A DNA stretch of 26,312 nucleotides from positions 833,817-860,128 of the forward strand of contig BFEA01000198.1 of assembly GCA_003427395.1 (NCBI GenBank), in the 5' to 3' direction. The DNA comes from Chara braunii. Lineage: Eukaryota > Streptophyta > Charophyceae > Charales > Characeae. Position numbers and translations under genes: made by a program. Of this stretch, positions 9,831 through 19,634 are shown piece after piece; position 1 is the stretch's first letter; each line of letters begins with the position of its first letter. Below the pieces are notes generated by a model. The model made no database searches. It was given only the letters and a program-made list of their open reading frames with translations, and was not told where the DNA came from.

Positions 9831-11020
9831 CTCTCTCCCACACTATACCCTCCTTTCATGGTTTACATCCCCTATTGACAATCCAACCTTCTTCTCTGGC
9901 TAAACCTCGATTCAATTGACGAAAGTTTTCCAGTCCCCTGACCCGCCATTCTCCACGCCTCCCCTCTTTTATCGCCATATCCCTTTCCCCATGGCATTCT
10001 ATACTTCCTCCTCCTCTCTCGACCATTTTCAATTCTGTCAATTTCACTCCGTAGGATTTCCTTTCTCTACAACCATCTATTTCCCTCCTCCCTTCCAATC
10101 ATACCGCAGCCTTCCGTCCACGGAATTCTCCAGTCCAGCCTCGTCCCTCTCCTGCCGCATTCCTCACCATCATTCTCCATCGCACATTCTCTACAGCACA
10201 CCTTTCCCATGAGAGACCACTTTATCGGTTTCATTGTCTGTCATCTGATCTGACTGTAGCTTCCTTTTTGTCTGATGTGTTCTCAATTTTGATGGTTAAT
10301 TCTAGTGATGAAGAGGGTGAGGTGACGGCATGGCACAACCATATCCATCCCCCCCCCTCCCTCAACAAGGTCACAATCACACATATCATCTTTACCGCCC
10401 ATTTCACAACCGTCATGACAACCATCTTCACAATCCATCTCCTGGCGAGCATAATGCTCGCCGTCGTCGTTGCAACCCACCTGCTTACAACCTTAGAGGG
10501 GTAGGTGAGGGGGTGACATAGTACCTTCCCCGCACGTCCCTCATTATCGACGTTTTCACACCTCACATCCTTGCAGCACTCTTCAAGAGCATCGATGTTT
10601 TTTCGTAGCTTGATCACGAAGTGCCATATTGGAATGGGTGAGGGGGTGATATCACCCTCTTCCCCCATCCTCCTCATCCTTGTCATTATCCTGCCTCACA
10701 TCACCACATCACACTTCGCAATCATTTGTCCCAATGAGCATAGTACTAACCTTTATCATTACTGCTAATATGCCACTCATCATTGTTATTACTTCGCTGA
10801 TTATTGCAATTCTATATTGCGATGTCATCGTCACATCCAACATCAACAACATGCTTGACACGATTGTCATCCTGATGACAATCGCTATACTCGTTATTTT
10901 GTTCTCCACGAGTTTGTCGTACAGCTTGTTCCCCGTCTTGTTGGTGTTGTTGACCAAGTACGCTGTTCCCTTCATCCACGCCCGATAAGCAGGTACTCTT
11001 TATTAGCAGCCTTATGATAT
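9831..11020. other. Gene-free stretch, CT-rich
   Basis: No convincing gene. Several overlapping frames on both strands are open for 80-150 codons, but their peptides are low complexity and lack family features. Two similar pieces occur at about 10497-10517 and 10638-10655 (gtgagggggtga), suggesting an internal repeat. Confidence 0.45.
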
Positions 11021-11024
11021 GGAG

Positions 11025-11223
11025 TCATCTCCGACCCCTCACCCATAATGGGTGAAACAAGCAGAACATCCGCCATAGCCACCCGTGGAGAGGAGCGAGT
11101 ATGTTGTACGTCTTGTTCCTCGTCTTCTTGATGTGTCAACCAAGTACCCATCATCTCCGATCCTTCGTCCATGATGGGTGAAACAGGCAGAACATTCACC
11201 ATAGCTGCTGATGGAGAGGAACG
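11025..11223. repeat. 126-bp tandem duplication, two diverged copies
   Basis: Copy one at 11025-11097 and copy two at 11151-11223 share tcatctccga, atgggtgaaaca, gcagaaca, ccatag and ggagagga. The stretch between them (cttgttcctcgtcttcttg, ccaagtac) also resembles about 10920-10965, so a third partial unit lies to the left. Read on the minus strand the copies give similar peptides (VSPIMDEGSEM and VSPIMGEGSEM), which hints at a decayed repetitive protein, but no gene is supported. Confidence 0.75.
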
Positions 11224-11229
11224 ATGCTT

Positions 11230-12215
11230 ATCACCATCAGTGCCCCCTTGCCAAGAAATGGGGAGTACAGAGAGTGCTGGAATGATACTTGCACAAAGGC
11301 TATCCGCCTCTTCATCACTTCGTAGATCTTCGTTTTCTTCGTCCGACCAGACATCGTCTTCTTAGTCATCATCCTCTCACTTGCCTGGCTTGGTTGCAGT
11401 AGATGAGGAGGAATCTGCTGCAACAGATTTGAGACATCATTTTTCTCCTACACAAGCACAAGCATTTCAACCCAAAACCAAACACTACCCTTCAAGAGTG
11501 ACAAAGACGTCATGCTGCCACCATAACCAGCCATAGCCAATAATGCAGCGATGGACCACTCTCTCCCGCCACGTCAAGGCTGATGCTGACGAGGCTCACA
11601 AGGTCCAGGAGAGCCCGACTCCCAGGTCATTCAGGGTGTCAGGTACTCGACAAAAGTGCTACAGCGCTGCACCAACGCTAGCTCCATCAGCGTCACCCGT
11701 TCTTCATCATGTCCCTGTTCCATCGAAGAAGGATCACTGTGGAATAATTGCTCTACTAAAATAATTGCTCTCTTTAAAATAATTGCTCTACTAAAATAAC
11801 ATCCCCCCTCACAATAGTATTCCGATCGACTGGATTGTTGGCAACTTGTGTGATGATGGTGATCCGAAGAACACCACATATATAATTTTCTCCACCACTT
11901 CCGTCGCAGGTCTTAGGCGTCTGATATACCAGCCCCTCGGCCTTCCGATTCGATAATAGCAGATAGAGGAACTTGTGGAATAGGCAACCCAACCAGAATA
12001 ACTTCTCTCAGCCACCTTGTTTTTACCCTGCTCAGAGCTCTCCTCGTCTCTTTTTTCCCTTCTTTTCCTTCCCCTTCTTTCCACCTGTCTCTAAACCCCC
12101 CACCTTTCCCTACTGGCCCGTCCCTCTTCTTCCTTCTCTCCTCTCTTTTCCACCGTCTTCTTTTTTTTCAATAAAAAAATTTCCTCCTCCTCAGACAGGG
12201 GATAGCTTTGCATTT
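11230..12215. other. Gene-free stretch with a short tandem repeat
   Basis: No gene recognised. At about 11743-11795 the motif ataattgctct followed by actaaa or ctttaaa is present three times with a period near 17-18 bp. A T/C-rich tract spans about 12040-12190. Confidence 0.55.
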
Positions 12216-12468
12216 TATTGCGCACATATGGACCACCCCTTAGTCTGCTCTGTACAGGGAGCAGTGGCCAGGCTCCTAACACCTGGCGCTCGCTGGAATG
12301 CCTGCAACGACTTCCACAACTTCCCAGGAGGGCCAAGCCAACTATCTCTGCTGGTGAACCACACTGTACCACGAGGGGGTAAGGGGACCGACTGGACGGC
12401 GTGGGGAATCTACCCGCAACCTCCTGAATGCCACTTACGTGCTCAACCAACTGAGCTAGCCCGCTTGG
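12216..12468 (-). mobile_element. tRNA-derived SINE
   Basis: On the minus strand the head begins CGGGCTAGCTCAGTTGG. Box A (TAGCTCAGTTGG, 12447-12458) matches the pol III consensus completely. A degenerate box B (GGTAGATTCCC) lies at about 12404-12415. The segment between them shares AGTGGCATTCAGGAGGT with the SINE at 2992-3315. The hexamer GCATTT lies on both sides (12210-12215 and 12469-12474) and may be the target duplication. Length is about 253 bp. The body downstream of box B is not clearly the same as in the other copy. It is a SINE rather than a tRNA gene because no cloverleaf closes. Confidence 0.7.
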
Positions 12469-12474
12469 GCATTT

Positions 12475-13420
12475 GTTTTTGTCTCTCCGCACTTTTTCCC
12501 TCTTTCGTCCCTACAGTGTTCACTCACACATCCTGCTCAGAACCCCCTTCTCCACCCCCAAAAGTGGAACCGATTCGGAATTCGGTGGGCCTTGAAAAGA
12601 ACGTCTACCACCATCTCCTAAGCGTCAGTGATGCAATTCAACACCAGGAATTGTCTGATTTCTAAAGATATGCCAAAGGCATCAGAGTTGATTAGATGGT
12701 TCAAAATGATGGCAGCTATCTGTCAGCAAATCATAAGGGAACTTGGAACCAATAAGTAGGGAAAAGGTGGGGTTTGAGGAGAACATGATGGCTGTTGAAT
12801 AAGAAACCGTCCCTGATCGAGGAGCGTAAAGTCTCTCTGATCTTATGGGTTTGAGCAGATTGGCTGCCATTTGACGGGGAAGGGGAGCGAGACAGTTCCT
12901 CCGGGGCTACTGGGATTTTGTTGTACGTACCTATACTGAGAGTCATATATAAGGGGGAGGAATGACACAGGACTGCCTGTATTTTGGGTTACAAACAGAA
13001 GTATGTGATACATCGTTGATGGGAAGGATGGATGTTGGGGGCACCATGGACACTACCCATCATCGACTGGAATCATTTACCAACTACACTTTATCCTCCA
13101 TCTGCATTTATGTTTGAAATGCAGAAATTGCACTGAGCACCACAACACTATTTTCCCATTGCCTGAAAAATTTGCTAGGGAGACAATCCAGGTGGGATGA
13201 AATGAAAGTCTGGTGCATGCCTCCCCGGAAGTGGGAAAGGCACAAAGTCTGCATGTTTGAACTGACTACAATCTACCTACAGCAGGCTTCCGTGGAGTTC
13301 CATAGAGCTTCACACCATGGGTTATTACACACATTACACACAACACACACCCACTTTGTCAATGACTTGTTATTATTTCCTTCTCTTCCTTCAAAGTGTT
13401 TTCCTCCGTTTCTCGCATGT
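12475..13420. other. Gene-free stretch
   Basis: No gene or complete element recognised. The sequence is less biased than its neighbours and has no long open frame. It may be decayed transposon or simple intergenic DNA. Confidence 0.45.
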
Positions 13421-13426
13421 TCCCTA

Positions 13427-13930
13427 GCACCTTCAAGGTGCCTGTTTTTATAGAGTGCATGTAACACTATTAGGGCGGTGCTATGTTTGGGCTGCCTGTG
13501 TCTACACACATTCACCTTGCAGCGTCCTGGCTCTTGATGAAGGTGTGTGCGTCTACAGTCTGAAAGGTTTCCCGTCTAAGGTGAGTAGGTGATAGTCCGA
13601 TTTCATCCTTGCAGCACCCAAAGGTTTGTTCTGCTGTGCACTTTCTGTGTTGGCATACTGACCATCTGCCCGCCTGCCCACTTGCCTTGTCATTCAGTGC
13701 CTTGTTCACTCGCACTCATGGTGCTGCATCACTGCCTGCCTTGCCTTGCTGCCTCCCATAGTGTCATGCTGCTTGCCTTCTCCCGCCTTGTCCGCAGAGC
13801 TGTTGCGTTGTTACTTGCTGCTCCCTTGCTGCCCTGCTACTTGCCAGTGCCTTGTTGCTTCACTGCTGCCGCACTGCTGTGTTGCCGTTCTTCATTACGC
13901 CGCTGCCTATTTTTCCTGTTTTTTTTAAAT
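13427..13930 (+). repeat. CTGCC-rich repeat family, copy 1 (no ribozyme end)
   Basis: The start, ccctaGCACCTTCAAGGTGCC, matches the starts of copies at 14216 and 16953 (consensus gcacctctaagaagtgcc). The block tgcatgtaacactattagggcgg (13458-13480) is shared with 14266-14288 and 17000-17022. A motif tgagtagg follows in each. The rest is A-poor and full of ccttgctgcc. The 3' hammerhead-like module seen in other copies is missing; a SINE-like sequence follows. Confidence 0.6.
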
Positions 13931-13939
13931 CATGGTTGG

Positions 13940-14130
13940 ATTGGTTATATGCCAGTTGGCCTATGGTTGAATTGCATAAAGACCCCAGTTCGAACTCCAC
14001 TGAGAACAGATGCTTCAAATACTACAGTGGGATTGGTTACAGCTGAATCCGGGTACCACACATCTTTTCAAGTGACCCGTTATGGTTTCCAGGGAGATTC
14101 TGGAACACACGCACACAAACACACAATCAT
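13940..14130 (+). mobile_element. Candidate SINE with tRNA-like head
   Basis: A box A-like motif (TTGGCCTATGG, 13957-13966) is followed about 22 nt later by a good box B (GTTCGAACTCC, 13988-13998). The sequence then ends in a CA-rich tail near 14104-14127. It separates copies 1 and 2 of the CTGCC-rich repeat. I see no clear target duplication, so the boundaries are approximate. Confidence 0.4.
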
Positions 14131-14215
14131 TTTTATGTGTGTTTTCTCTTTCTTGCATTTTTCTTTTCTTTCTTCAAGTTTCTTGTATTTTTCTACGTAT
14201 TTTCAGTGTCCCTAG

Positions 14216-14890
14216 CTGAGCATCCTTAAGCAGTGCCAAACAGACGGTGATTCCTCGTTCGGAATGCCTGCAACACTCTTAGGCGGGCTGCTCAGATCGG
14301 GTTGTCTGTGTCTCTTGCGGGTGATGACAGATGTTAGTCTGAATGACTCCCTGGCAAGCGGGTGGTGGGAACTAACAATCTGCGGGGTTCATCCTTTATG
14401 TGAGTAGGTCATGTGCCGCTTTTCTCCGTATTGGATGTTTGGACTGCCTCATCTGCGCTCCGCCGCTGCCTTGCTGCCCATCCCGCTTGCTTCACAGGTC
14501 GTTCTTGGCAAGCTGCTGTGTTCGCTATGTGGTGTGACCGTGGTGTTGGTGTTGCCTTCCGCTTCACTGCTCCGCTGCTTTCCCGCTCATCCGCAGGCCG
14601 GGCCTTCCACTTTCTTTGCTCGTGTACCTTGTAGTTTGGTTGCCTTACTTGCCGTGTCGTTCCTTGCAATCGTTTTTTCGCGTTGTGCAGCCATGTTGTG
14701 CTGCCTCTACTGCTGCCTGGTGCTTCGCTGGGTTGCTGCCTGCTGCTATGTTCCACTTGGGGACAGTCTGCCTTCAACACGGGTCAAAAGGCTCATGACC
14801 CAAACCATCAAACAAGGGGATTCCACAGATTGTCGAGGGTCCAGCCTCCTGATGAGTCGGTGAACGGACAAAACAATCTTGTTATCATCA
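14216..14890 (+). repeat. CTGCC-rich repeat family, copy 2, with ribozyme-like end
   Basis: It begins gagcatccttaagcagtgcc and carries tgcaacactcttaggcgggc at about 14269-14288, then tgagtagg at 14401, a CTGCC-rich A-poor body, a ttcaacacgggtcaaaagg motif at about 14773-14791, and finally the hammerhead-like module. The order is the same as in the copy at 16953-17650. The frames through the body are Leu/Cys/Ala-rich by composition only. A retrozyme-like non-autonomous element is the favoured reading. Confidence 0.6.
14828..14878 (+). ncRNA. Hammerhead ribozyme-like motif, best copy
   Basis: The 51 nt fold as a hammerhead with helix III open (type III). Stem III is GATTGT (14828-14833) with ACAATC (14873-14878), six perfect pairs. 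The cleavage-site nucleotide would be C14834. Stem I is GAGG (14835-14838) with CCTC (14845-14848) and loop GTCCAG. The core CTGATGA (14849-14855) is intact. Stem II is GTC (14856-14858) with GAC (14867-14869). The conserved GAA before the closing A-U pair reads AAA (14870-14872), so the catalytic guanine G12 is changed. All spacings are right. The changed G12 predicts little or no activity, so this is a relic or variant. Confidence 0.7.
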
Positions 14891-15340
14891 GTTTTTATTT
14901 TTTCTGGTCTTTCATTTTTTCAGACTTGTATACTTTTTGGTTTGCCTGTTTCATGTACTTGTGTCGTCTGCCCTACTGTGTTCTCTATGCCTTCCAGCCT
15001 TTACTCTCTTTTGCTGCCTGTCATCCTATGTCTTGTTGTCCTATGCCGTTGTGTCCACTCGCCTCTCCTTGCCGTCCAACCTTTGCCCTTCGTCGTTGCA
15101 TGGCGTCACATGCCTTGATGCCGCAGGCCTTTTCCTTCGCTGTCTTTCATCTTCCTTTCCCTAGTAGTTGCTCTGTACCGTTTGGTTGCCCGCCCCCCTC
15201 CCCCCTGCCCCCCAGCCTGTGTGACCTGATGCCGTTATTTGCCTTGCTGTTCGTTGTGTGCGTTGTTGCTTGCTGTCCGTTGCCTTGTTTTTTTTGGGCT
15301 GCTGCTTGTGCAAGGGTTTTACCCCTCCGCATACTGGCAT
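14891..15340 (+). repeat. CTGCC-rich A-poor stretch
   Basis: A T-rich leader (about 14891-14940) is followed by CTGCC-rich DNA like the bodies of the neighbouring repeat copies. No start block and no ribozyme-like module is seen. It may be a truncated copy. The 219-codon open frame across it follows from the lack of A on this strand. Confidence 0.5.
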
Positions 15341-15929
15341 AAGGCCCCGCAACAGACGCCTGCCCACCCTAAGTGAAGGTGGGCCCCCTGAATCTCAATG
15401 AGCCATGGACTCATCAATTTCTGCAACTCTTGGTGGGCGCCAGACAGTTGCCACGCGCCAGTTGCTTACATCCGCCTCGCTCGTGAGAGTCCAAAATATT
15501 CCTGAGCCTTCTAGGCTCTTCCAGCAAAGTGGCAAAAGCAGTGAACACCGCACGTTTGCGCCTGGGTGGTTGGGCACGCCGAACCAATTTGGTCCCAGGC
15601 CACTGTCTGAACACGCCTGGGCACAGACACTTTGGCTGACGGTGAAGCTACTGGAAACTCGGCCCCAACGGGGAAGAGCAGGCAGTGCGCTGTCGGGCGC
15701 CGAGGGATGCATTCGGGCACTGGCTTGTGCAAGCCGCAGCACTGCTGGAGCATGCGCTCGCAGGCTGCTTGCTGTCCGTTAGCTGATGCCGGGTGCGCAC
15801 AGGCATCGAGGAAGAAGGCGCTGCTGAAGGCAGTGCCATAGCCAGCCCAACCATAGCCGGGCTTGGCTTGGTTCAGCCTGTGGAGGTGGTGGTGGTCTTC
15901 ATGCACGAGGAAGAAGACGCGGGTGTAGA

Positions 15930-16002
<73 letters not shown>

Positions 16003-16585
16003 GGTTGATGATGTGAGGGCACGTACCTGGTCTTGGTAATGGTCTACAGGGTCAACATCTTCATATCCTTCGGTATTTGCTGCTGATGTCAACAGGATGC
16101 ATTGTCAATCCGTAGGCTGGTAGTAGCTGTGTGATAGTAGTCTGGGCGCTGAGTGCCACATAGGACGAAGGGCTCTGGACACATACATTGGTGATGGCGA
16201 GAGTATGCTCTCATTGACATCTTGATTCGGTGCTTTGGTTCTCCGTTGGTGGAATATCAGTACGTATATGCTTTGTGGACAGTGTTCAACTTTTTGGCTT
16301 TCCGTGTGATTTTGCATTCTGGATTTCTCTCATTTCGCTACCGCTCAATTTCCTTGAACTAGTGGCTCATTGCTTAGTGCCCTCGCTCTAGTCCTTGTGC
16401 CTTCGTAGGGTTGGTGAAAGTTGAGGCCGCTGCATGCACATTCTTGTGCTTTCTTGGATGGGATGTGTGCCTTTTGTATTCACCATATGATGTGGATCGC
16501 TCTGTATCCTGGTATGAGTTTAATCACATATCTGAACGCTTGACAGATTAGTTTCTCAGACTCGCTGCCATCCTGGGGGTTCGGA
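15341..16585. other. Gene-free stretch with a long (GA)n array
   Basis: I find no gene that I can support. A short hairpin, CCCACC..GGTGGG, lies at about 15363-15384. A frame at 15405-15782 on the plus strand is open for 125 codons with mixed composition, but I recognise no family in it and frames on the opposite strand are equally open. Confidence 0.4.
15932..15999. repeat. (GA)n microsatellite
   Basis: More than 30 GA units in an almost uninterrupted run. The minus-strand frame through it encodes alternating Ser-Leu and is an artefact. Confidence 0.95.
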
Positions 16586-16850
16586 TCAACAGTCTGCTTG
16601 GGTTGCAGGGTTAATGCCAATATACCACTTTTGTCAGGTGTATCCCTCCTCTGGGAGGCGCGGCAAGTCTGCTAGGATTGGAGGGTTGGTGCGAGGTGAG
16701 TCAACCACTTTTCTCGGGGGTATCGCTAACTCTGGGAGGCGCAGCAACTTATACATCAGTCAAATGCATCCTGGGCAGGGTATCGAGGTCCAACCTCCTG
16801 ATTCGTCAGTGAAAATGTGTGACAAAGAGTGGCACAGTCATGCTTTTGTG
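16586..16850 (+). repeat. Repeat-family fragment with decayed ribozyme-like end
   Basis: This fragment ends in a module aligned with those at 14828 and 17585. Before it, a local duplication is visible: accacttttgtcaggtgtatc...tctgggaggcgcggcaa (about 16624-16667) and accacttttctcgggggtatc...tctgggaggcgcagcaa (about 16706-16747). Confidence 0.5.
16778..16833 (+). ncRNA. Decayed hammerhead ribozyme-like motif
   Basis: Stem I is perfect: GAGG (16785-16788) and CCTC (16794-16797) around loop TCCAA. Stem II is perfect: GTCA (16805-16808) and TGAC (16820-16823). The core reads CTGATTC in place of CTGATGA and the GAA box reads AAA. Stem III is not formed. It is recognised mainly by alignment with the better copies and is surely inactive. 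Confidence 0.5.
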
Positions 16851-16952
16851 TAGGGTTGTGCAATAGTGAACATGACAAGACAGTCACTCATTTATGTACA
16901 GAGTTTTTCTGTCTTCTCAGTAAGTACTCACTCTCTCCACTTTGCCTACGTG

Positions 16953-17650
16953 AGCACCTCTAAGAAGTGCCAAACAGTTAATGCCTGTTTTTATGGAGCG
17001 CGTGGAACACTATTAGGCGGCTACTGGTTTCGGGATGGATATCTGCATTCTCCGTGGATGTGAGTAGGCATTGGACTGATTTGGTCCTCATCGGATCTGT
17101 GCTCCGCGTTGTCTGTGCTGCTTTTTTGCCTCCGCTTGCCTCGCCATTCCATGCTGCTCACCTTGCCGTTCAACTGCCTTTTGTTGCACTACCTTCTGCC
17201 TCACTGTCTTTGGTCCCCTGCCTTGTGCCTGGAGCGATGTTTTCTCACTGCCTTTTGCATCACTGCTTGTACATTGTGCCTTGCTTCCTCTCTGCCTTTT
17301 CGCACGACTGGCCCTCTCTTACCGTGCTGCCTTCTGCCTAAGCACCTCACCGCCTTGTGGCTTGTGCATCGTGTTCTCACATCCTCTTGCTTCACTGCCT
17401 CGCTGCCTTTTGCCTTGCTGCCTTTCGCCCAATGCTTGCCTTGTTTGGCTGCCCACCCGCCTCCCTCATGACCTCAAGCCTATATGCCTTCAGTCTGCCT
17501 GTCTGTGCTGCATTGCCTTGCTGCTGTGATGCCACCTGCTCGGTGCCCACTTTCAACAGGGTTTAAAGGAGAATAGGGTTGACAGACAGTCGGGTGTTCC
17601 GCCTCCTGATAAGTGGTGCAAGTCCTACAAAACAGTCCGTCACTAATGCT
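16953..17650 (+). repeat. CTGCC-rich repeat family, copy 3, with ribozyme-like end
   Basis: The start gagcacctctaagaagtgcc and the block gtggaacactattaggcggc (17003-17022) match copies 1 and 2. The motif gtgagtaggc follows at about 17060. The body is A-poor and CTGCC-rich. Near the end, ccactttcaacagggtttaaagg matches the same place in copy 2. The hammerhead-like module closes the copy. Overall span is close to that of copy 2 (about 0.67-0.70 kb). Confidence 0.6.
17585..17637 (+). ncRNA. Hammerhead ribozyme-like motif, second copy
   Basis: Stem III is GACAGT (17585-17590) with ACAGTC (17632-17637), five of six pairs. One pair is changed on both sides relative to 14828-14878 (U-A there, C-G here), a compensatory change. 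The cleavage-site nucleotide would be C17591. Stem I is weak. The core reads CTGATAA (17606-17612), so the catalytic G8 is changed. Stem II (GTGG with CCTAC) holds three Watson-Crick pairs and one wobble. The GAA box again reads AAA. It is predicted inactive. Confidence 0.55.
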
Positions 17651-19400
17651 ATTCTCCCCTCCCCTGCCCGCCCTGTCCTTCTCGTTTTTTTCTTTTTGGA
17701 GTCGTAAAGTGGTTATGTTATGTTCTCCCTCCCCTTTCCCCCCCCTTCTTGTGTTTTTCTTTTTTTGCAGTCTTAAAAGTTAAAACTTCGAAGTTTAAAC
17801 TGCTTATTTTATCTGCCTTGTTACCTTGCCAAGCACCTTAGCGCCTGCCTAGTTGTTGCCCTGCTGTGGTGATGCCTCCTTGTCTTGCTAGTTTCCTTGC
17901 TGCTTCTCGCTTCCCTTCCAGAACGCCCATTCTCCTGCCTTCTCGCCCCCTGGTTCCCCTTGCTGCTTGCCTGTATCACCATGCTTCTTGCCTTACCTCC
18001 CGCTAGGCTGCCGGTCTAGTCTTTACAGGTCTTCAGATAATTCAGGTGCGAAAACTGTACAGCGTATCAAAATCCTGCATCCTTTCAAAGAACAAAGAGC
18101 TATTGTACGTGATACTATAGCAGCAAGGGACAATGCTGGCAGGACAGGAGGTGTGGCAGGCAGCAAGGCAAGAAGGCACACACATTGTGTTGACATTATG
18201 CTGCCTTTTCTCCACTGCTGTAAACGTTCTGCGCTCCACGCTTTGTCAAAGCGCCAGCGCGACTTCTTTTTCCTTCATTTGGCTGGCGCCACCAGCCATT
18301 GTCGTCCGGCAGCCCCGAAGCCCGGTTAAAGGCGCGTTATCATCCAGGGACCGCGGATGATGTATGGGTCAAGTACTGGTGACCTCAAAGCGGCATGCTC
18401 TAGGCTGCCTTTTCGCCTTGCTGCGTGCCTCACATCCCGCTTGCTTGCCGGCCCTGTTCCATGCTGCTTGCATTGCTGCTCATTCACTTGCCTTGTGATT
18501 CATTGCCTAGCTGCTGCCCCTCGTCATTTGCCTGCCTGGCATGTTGCTAGTTGTCTTGCTGTGTAATGACCTCTGCTAAATCAGAGACTGTGACCTCTGC
18601 TAAATTCTGAGTTTTGCCGCTGGAATGTGCGCCTTGCTGAGATTCCCAATTTCTGCTGAGACTTCTAAGTCTGTGTGTGTGCATGCTTGCTGGTTCCCGT
18701 GTGCCTGTCTGAGTGCATGACTACTTGTATGTGTGTCACCCTCCGGGGAACTTGCATGTTTGGGAGGCCCTCGGGGCCGGTACTTACCTGAGGCGTGACT
18801 TTGAGGGATCCAGTGAGGAAAACACTGTAGTGGTAGGCTAGCACTCAAGTAATGGTAGGGTAGGGCCGTGTAGCTCAGGGAGTACTTGAGTAGCGGTAGG
18901 CCGACAGAAAAAAAGACAAATCGTACCTTTAGAAGCCGAGTGAATTTTAGTAGTCCGAAGGCCTACATCTAGGGGAACCAGTCCAATAGTCTGAGTCTCG
19001 GACGTGCAGCGCACGATATCAGACGGGCAATGATGTGTCCCTCCACATGGAGGAAGGTACCGGTTGGTTGGGAGGCCATAGAGCCTGGAAGTTGCCGCCC
19101 AAGAGGCAAGTTGCCCTGGCCCTCCACCTTCAGCTAGAGGAAGGTATATCTTCAGGGAGAGCACAGAGCTCTCCCTCATTTGGGCGTCATGCTGCTGGAG
19201 CGATGGGAGGTAGAGCACTGGTGTACAGCACTGGGAGAGAGGAGCGCCTGGCCCTCCACCTTCGGATATGGTGGAGAGGACCAGGTGGGGGAACGAGGAA
19301 GAAGGGGTGTGGAGGCGAGTGGTGGAGGTACTTACCTGGGTATGGTGGATGGCATCTTCATCTCCTTGGTTGGCGATGCACCTGGAAGGCCCCAGTGGGG
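17651..19400. other. Gene-free stretch, partly CTGCC-rich
   Basis: CTGCC-rich pieces recur at about 17810-18010 and 18395-18560 and probably derive from the same repeat family. A small tandem repeat, tgacctctgctaaat, is present at about 18567-18581 and 18591-18605. A dense local motif, ccctccac with gaggaaggta or similar, occurs three times between 19038 and 19280. Open frames here have no recognisable domain. Confidence 0.45.
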
Positions 19401-19408
19401 GTGCCCTG

Positions 19409-19634
19409 CATCAAGAAGGCATCGGGCCAGAGGCAGTAGTAGGGGTCGTATCTGATTTTGCCTTGTCTTTCAAACATCGGGGCAGGGCCCCAGCAATCTG
19501 CCATAGCCCACCACGCTTCACTTAAGAGCCCATCAAGAAGGCTTCAGGGCAGAGGTGGTCTGAGTAGCAGGGGTCATATCTGCTTTTGCGTTGACTTTTG
19601 AACATCGGGGCAGGGCCTCTGCAGTCTGCCATGA
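19409..19634. repeat. 122-bp tandem duplication, two diverged copies
   Basis: Copy one (19409-19530) and copy two (19531-19634) both start catcaagaaggc and share aggggtc.tatctg.ttttg, aacatcggggcagggcc and tctgccat. The second copy is slightly truncated. No coding function is apparent. Confidence 0.8.

Noticed and set aside
10231-10686. 151-codon minus-strand frame
   Set aside because: Composition is mixed but shorter frames are open in other readings of the same DNA, and I recognise no motif.
11973-12665. 230-codon plus-strand frame, Pro/Phe/Ser-rich
   Set aside because: It crosses the minus-strand SINE and a T/C-rich tract, with no family features.
13589-15342. Plus-strand open frames of 208, 150 and 219 codons rich in Leu, Cys and Ala
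   Set aside because: They run through A-poor CTGCC-rich repeats, where stop codons are rare by composition. Several overlapping frames are open together and no domain is visible.
15511-16092. 193-codon minus-strand frame with a Ser-Leu run
   Set aside because: The run is the translated (GA)n microsatellite and the rest has no recognisable domain.
18018-18060. A further hammerhead-like string (cagataa ... gcgaaaactg)
   Set aside because: The core differs at key positions and stems I and III do not form; similarity to the four modules is too low.
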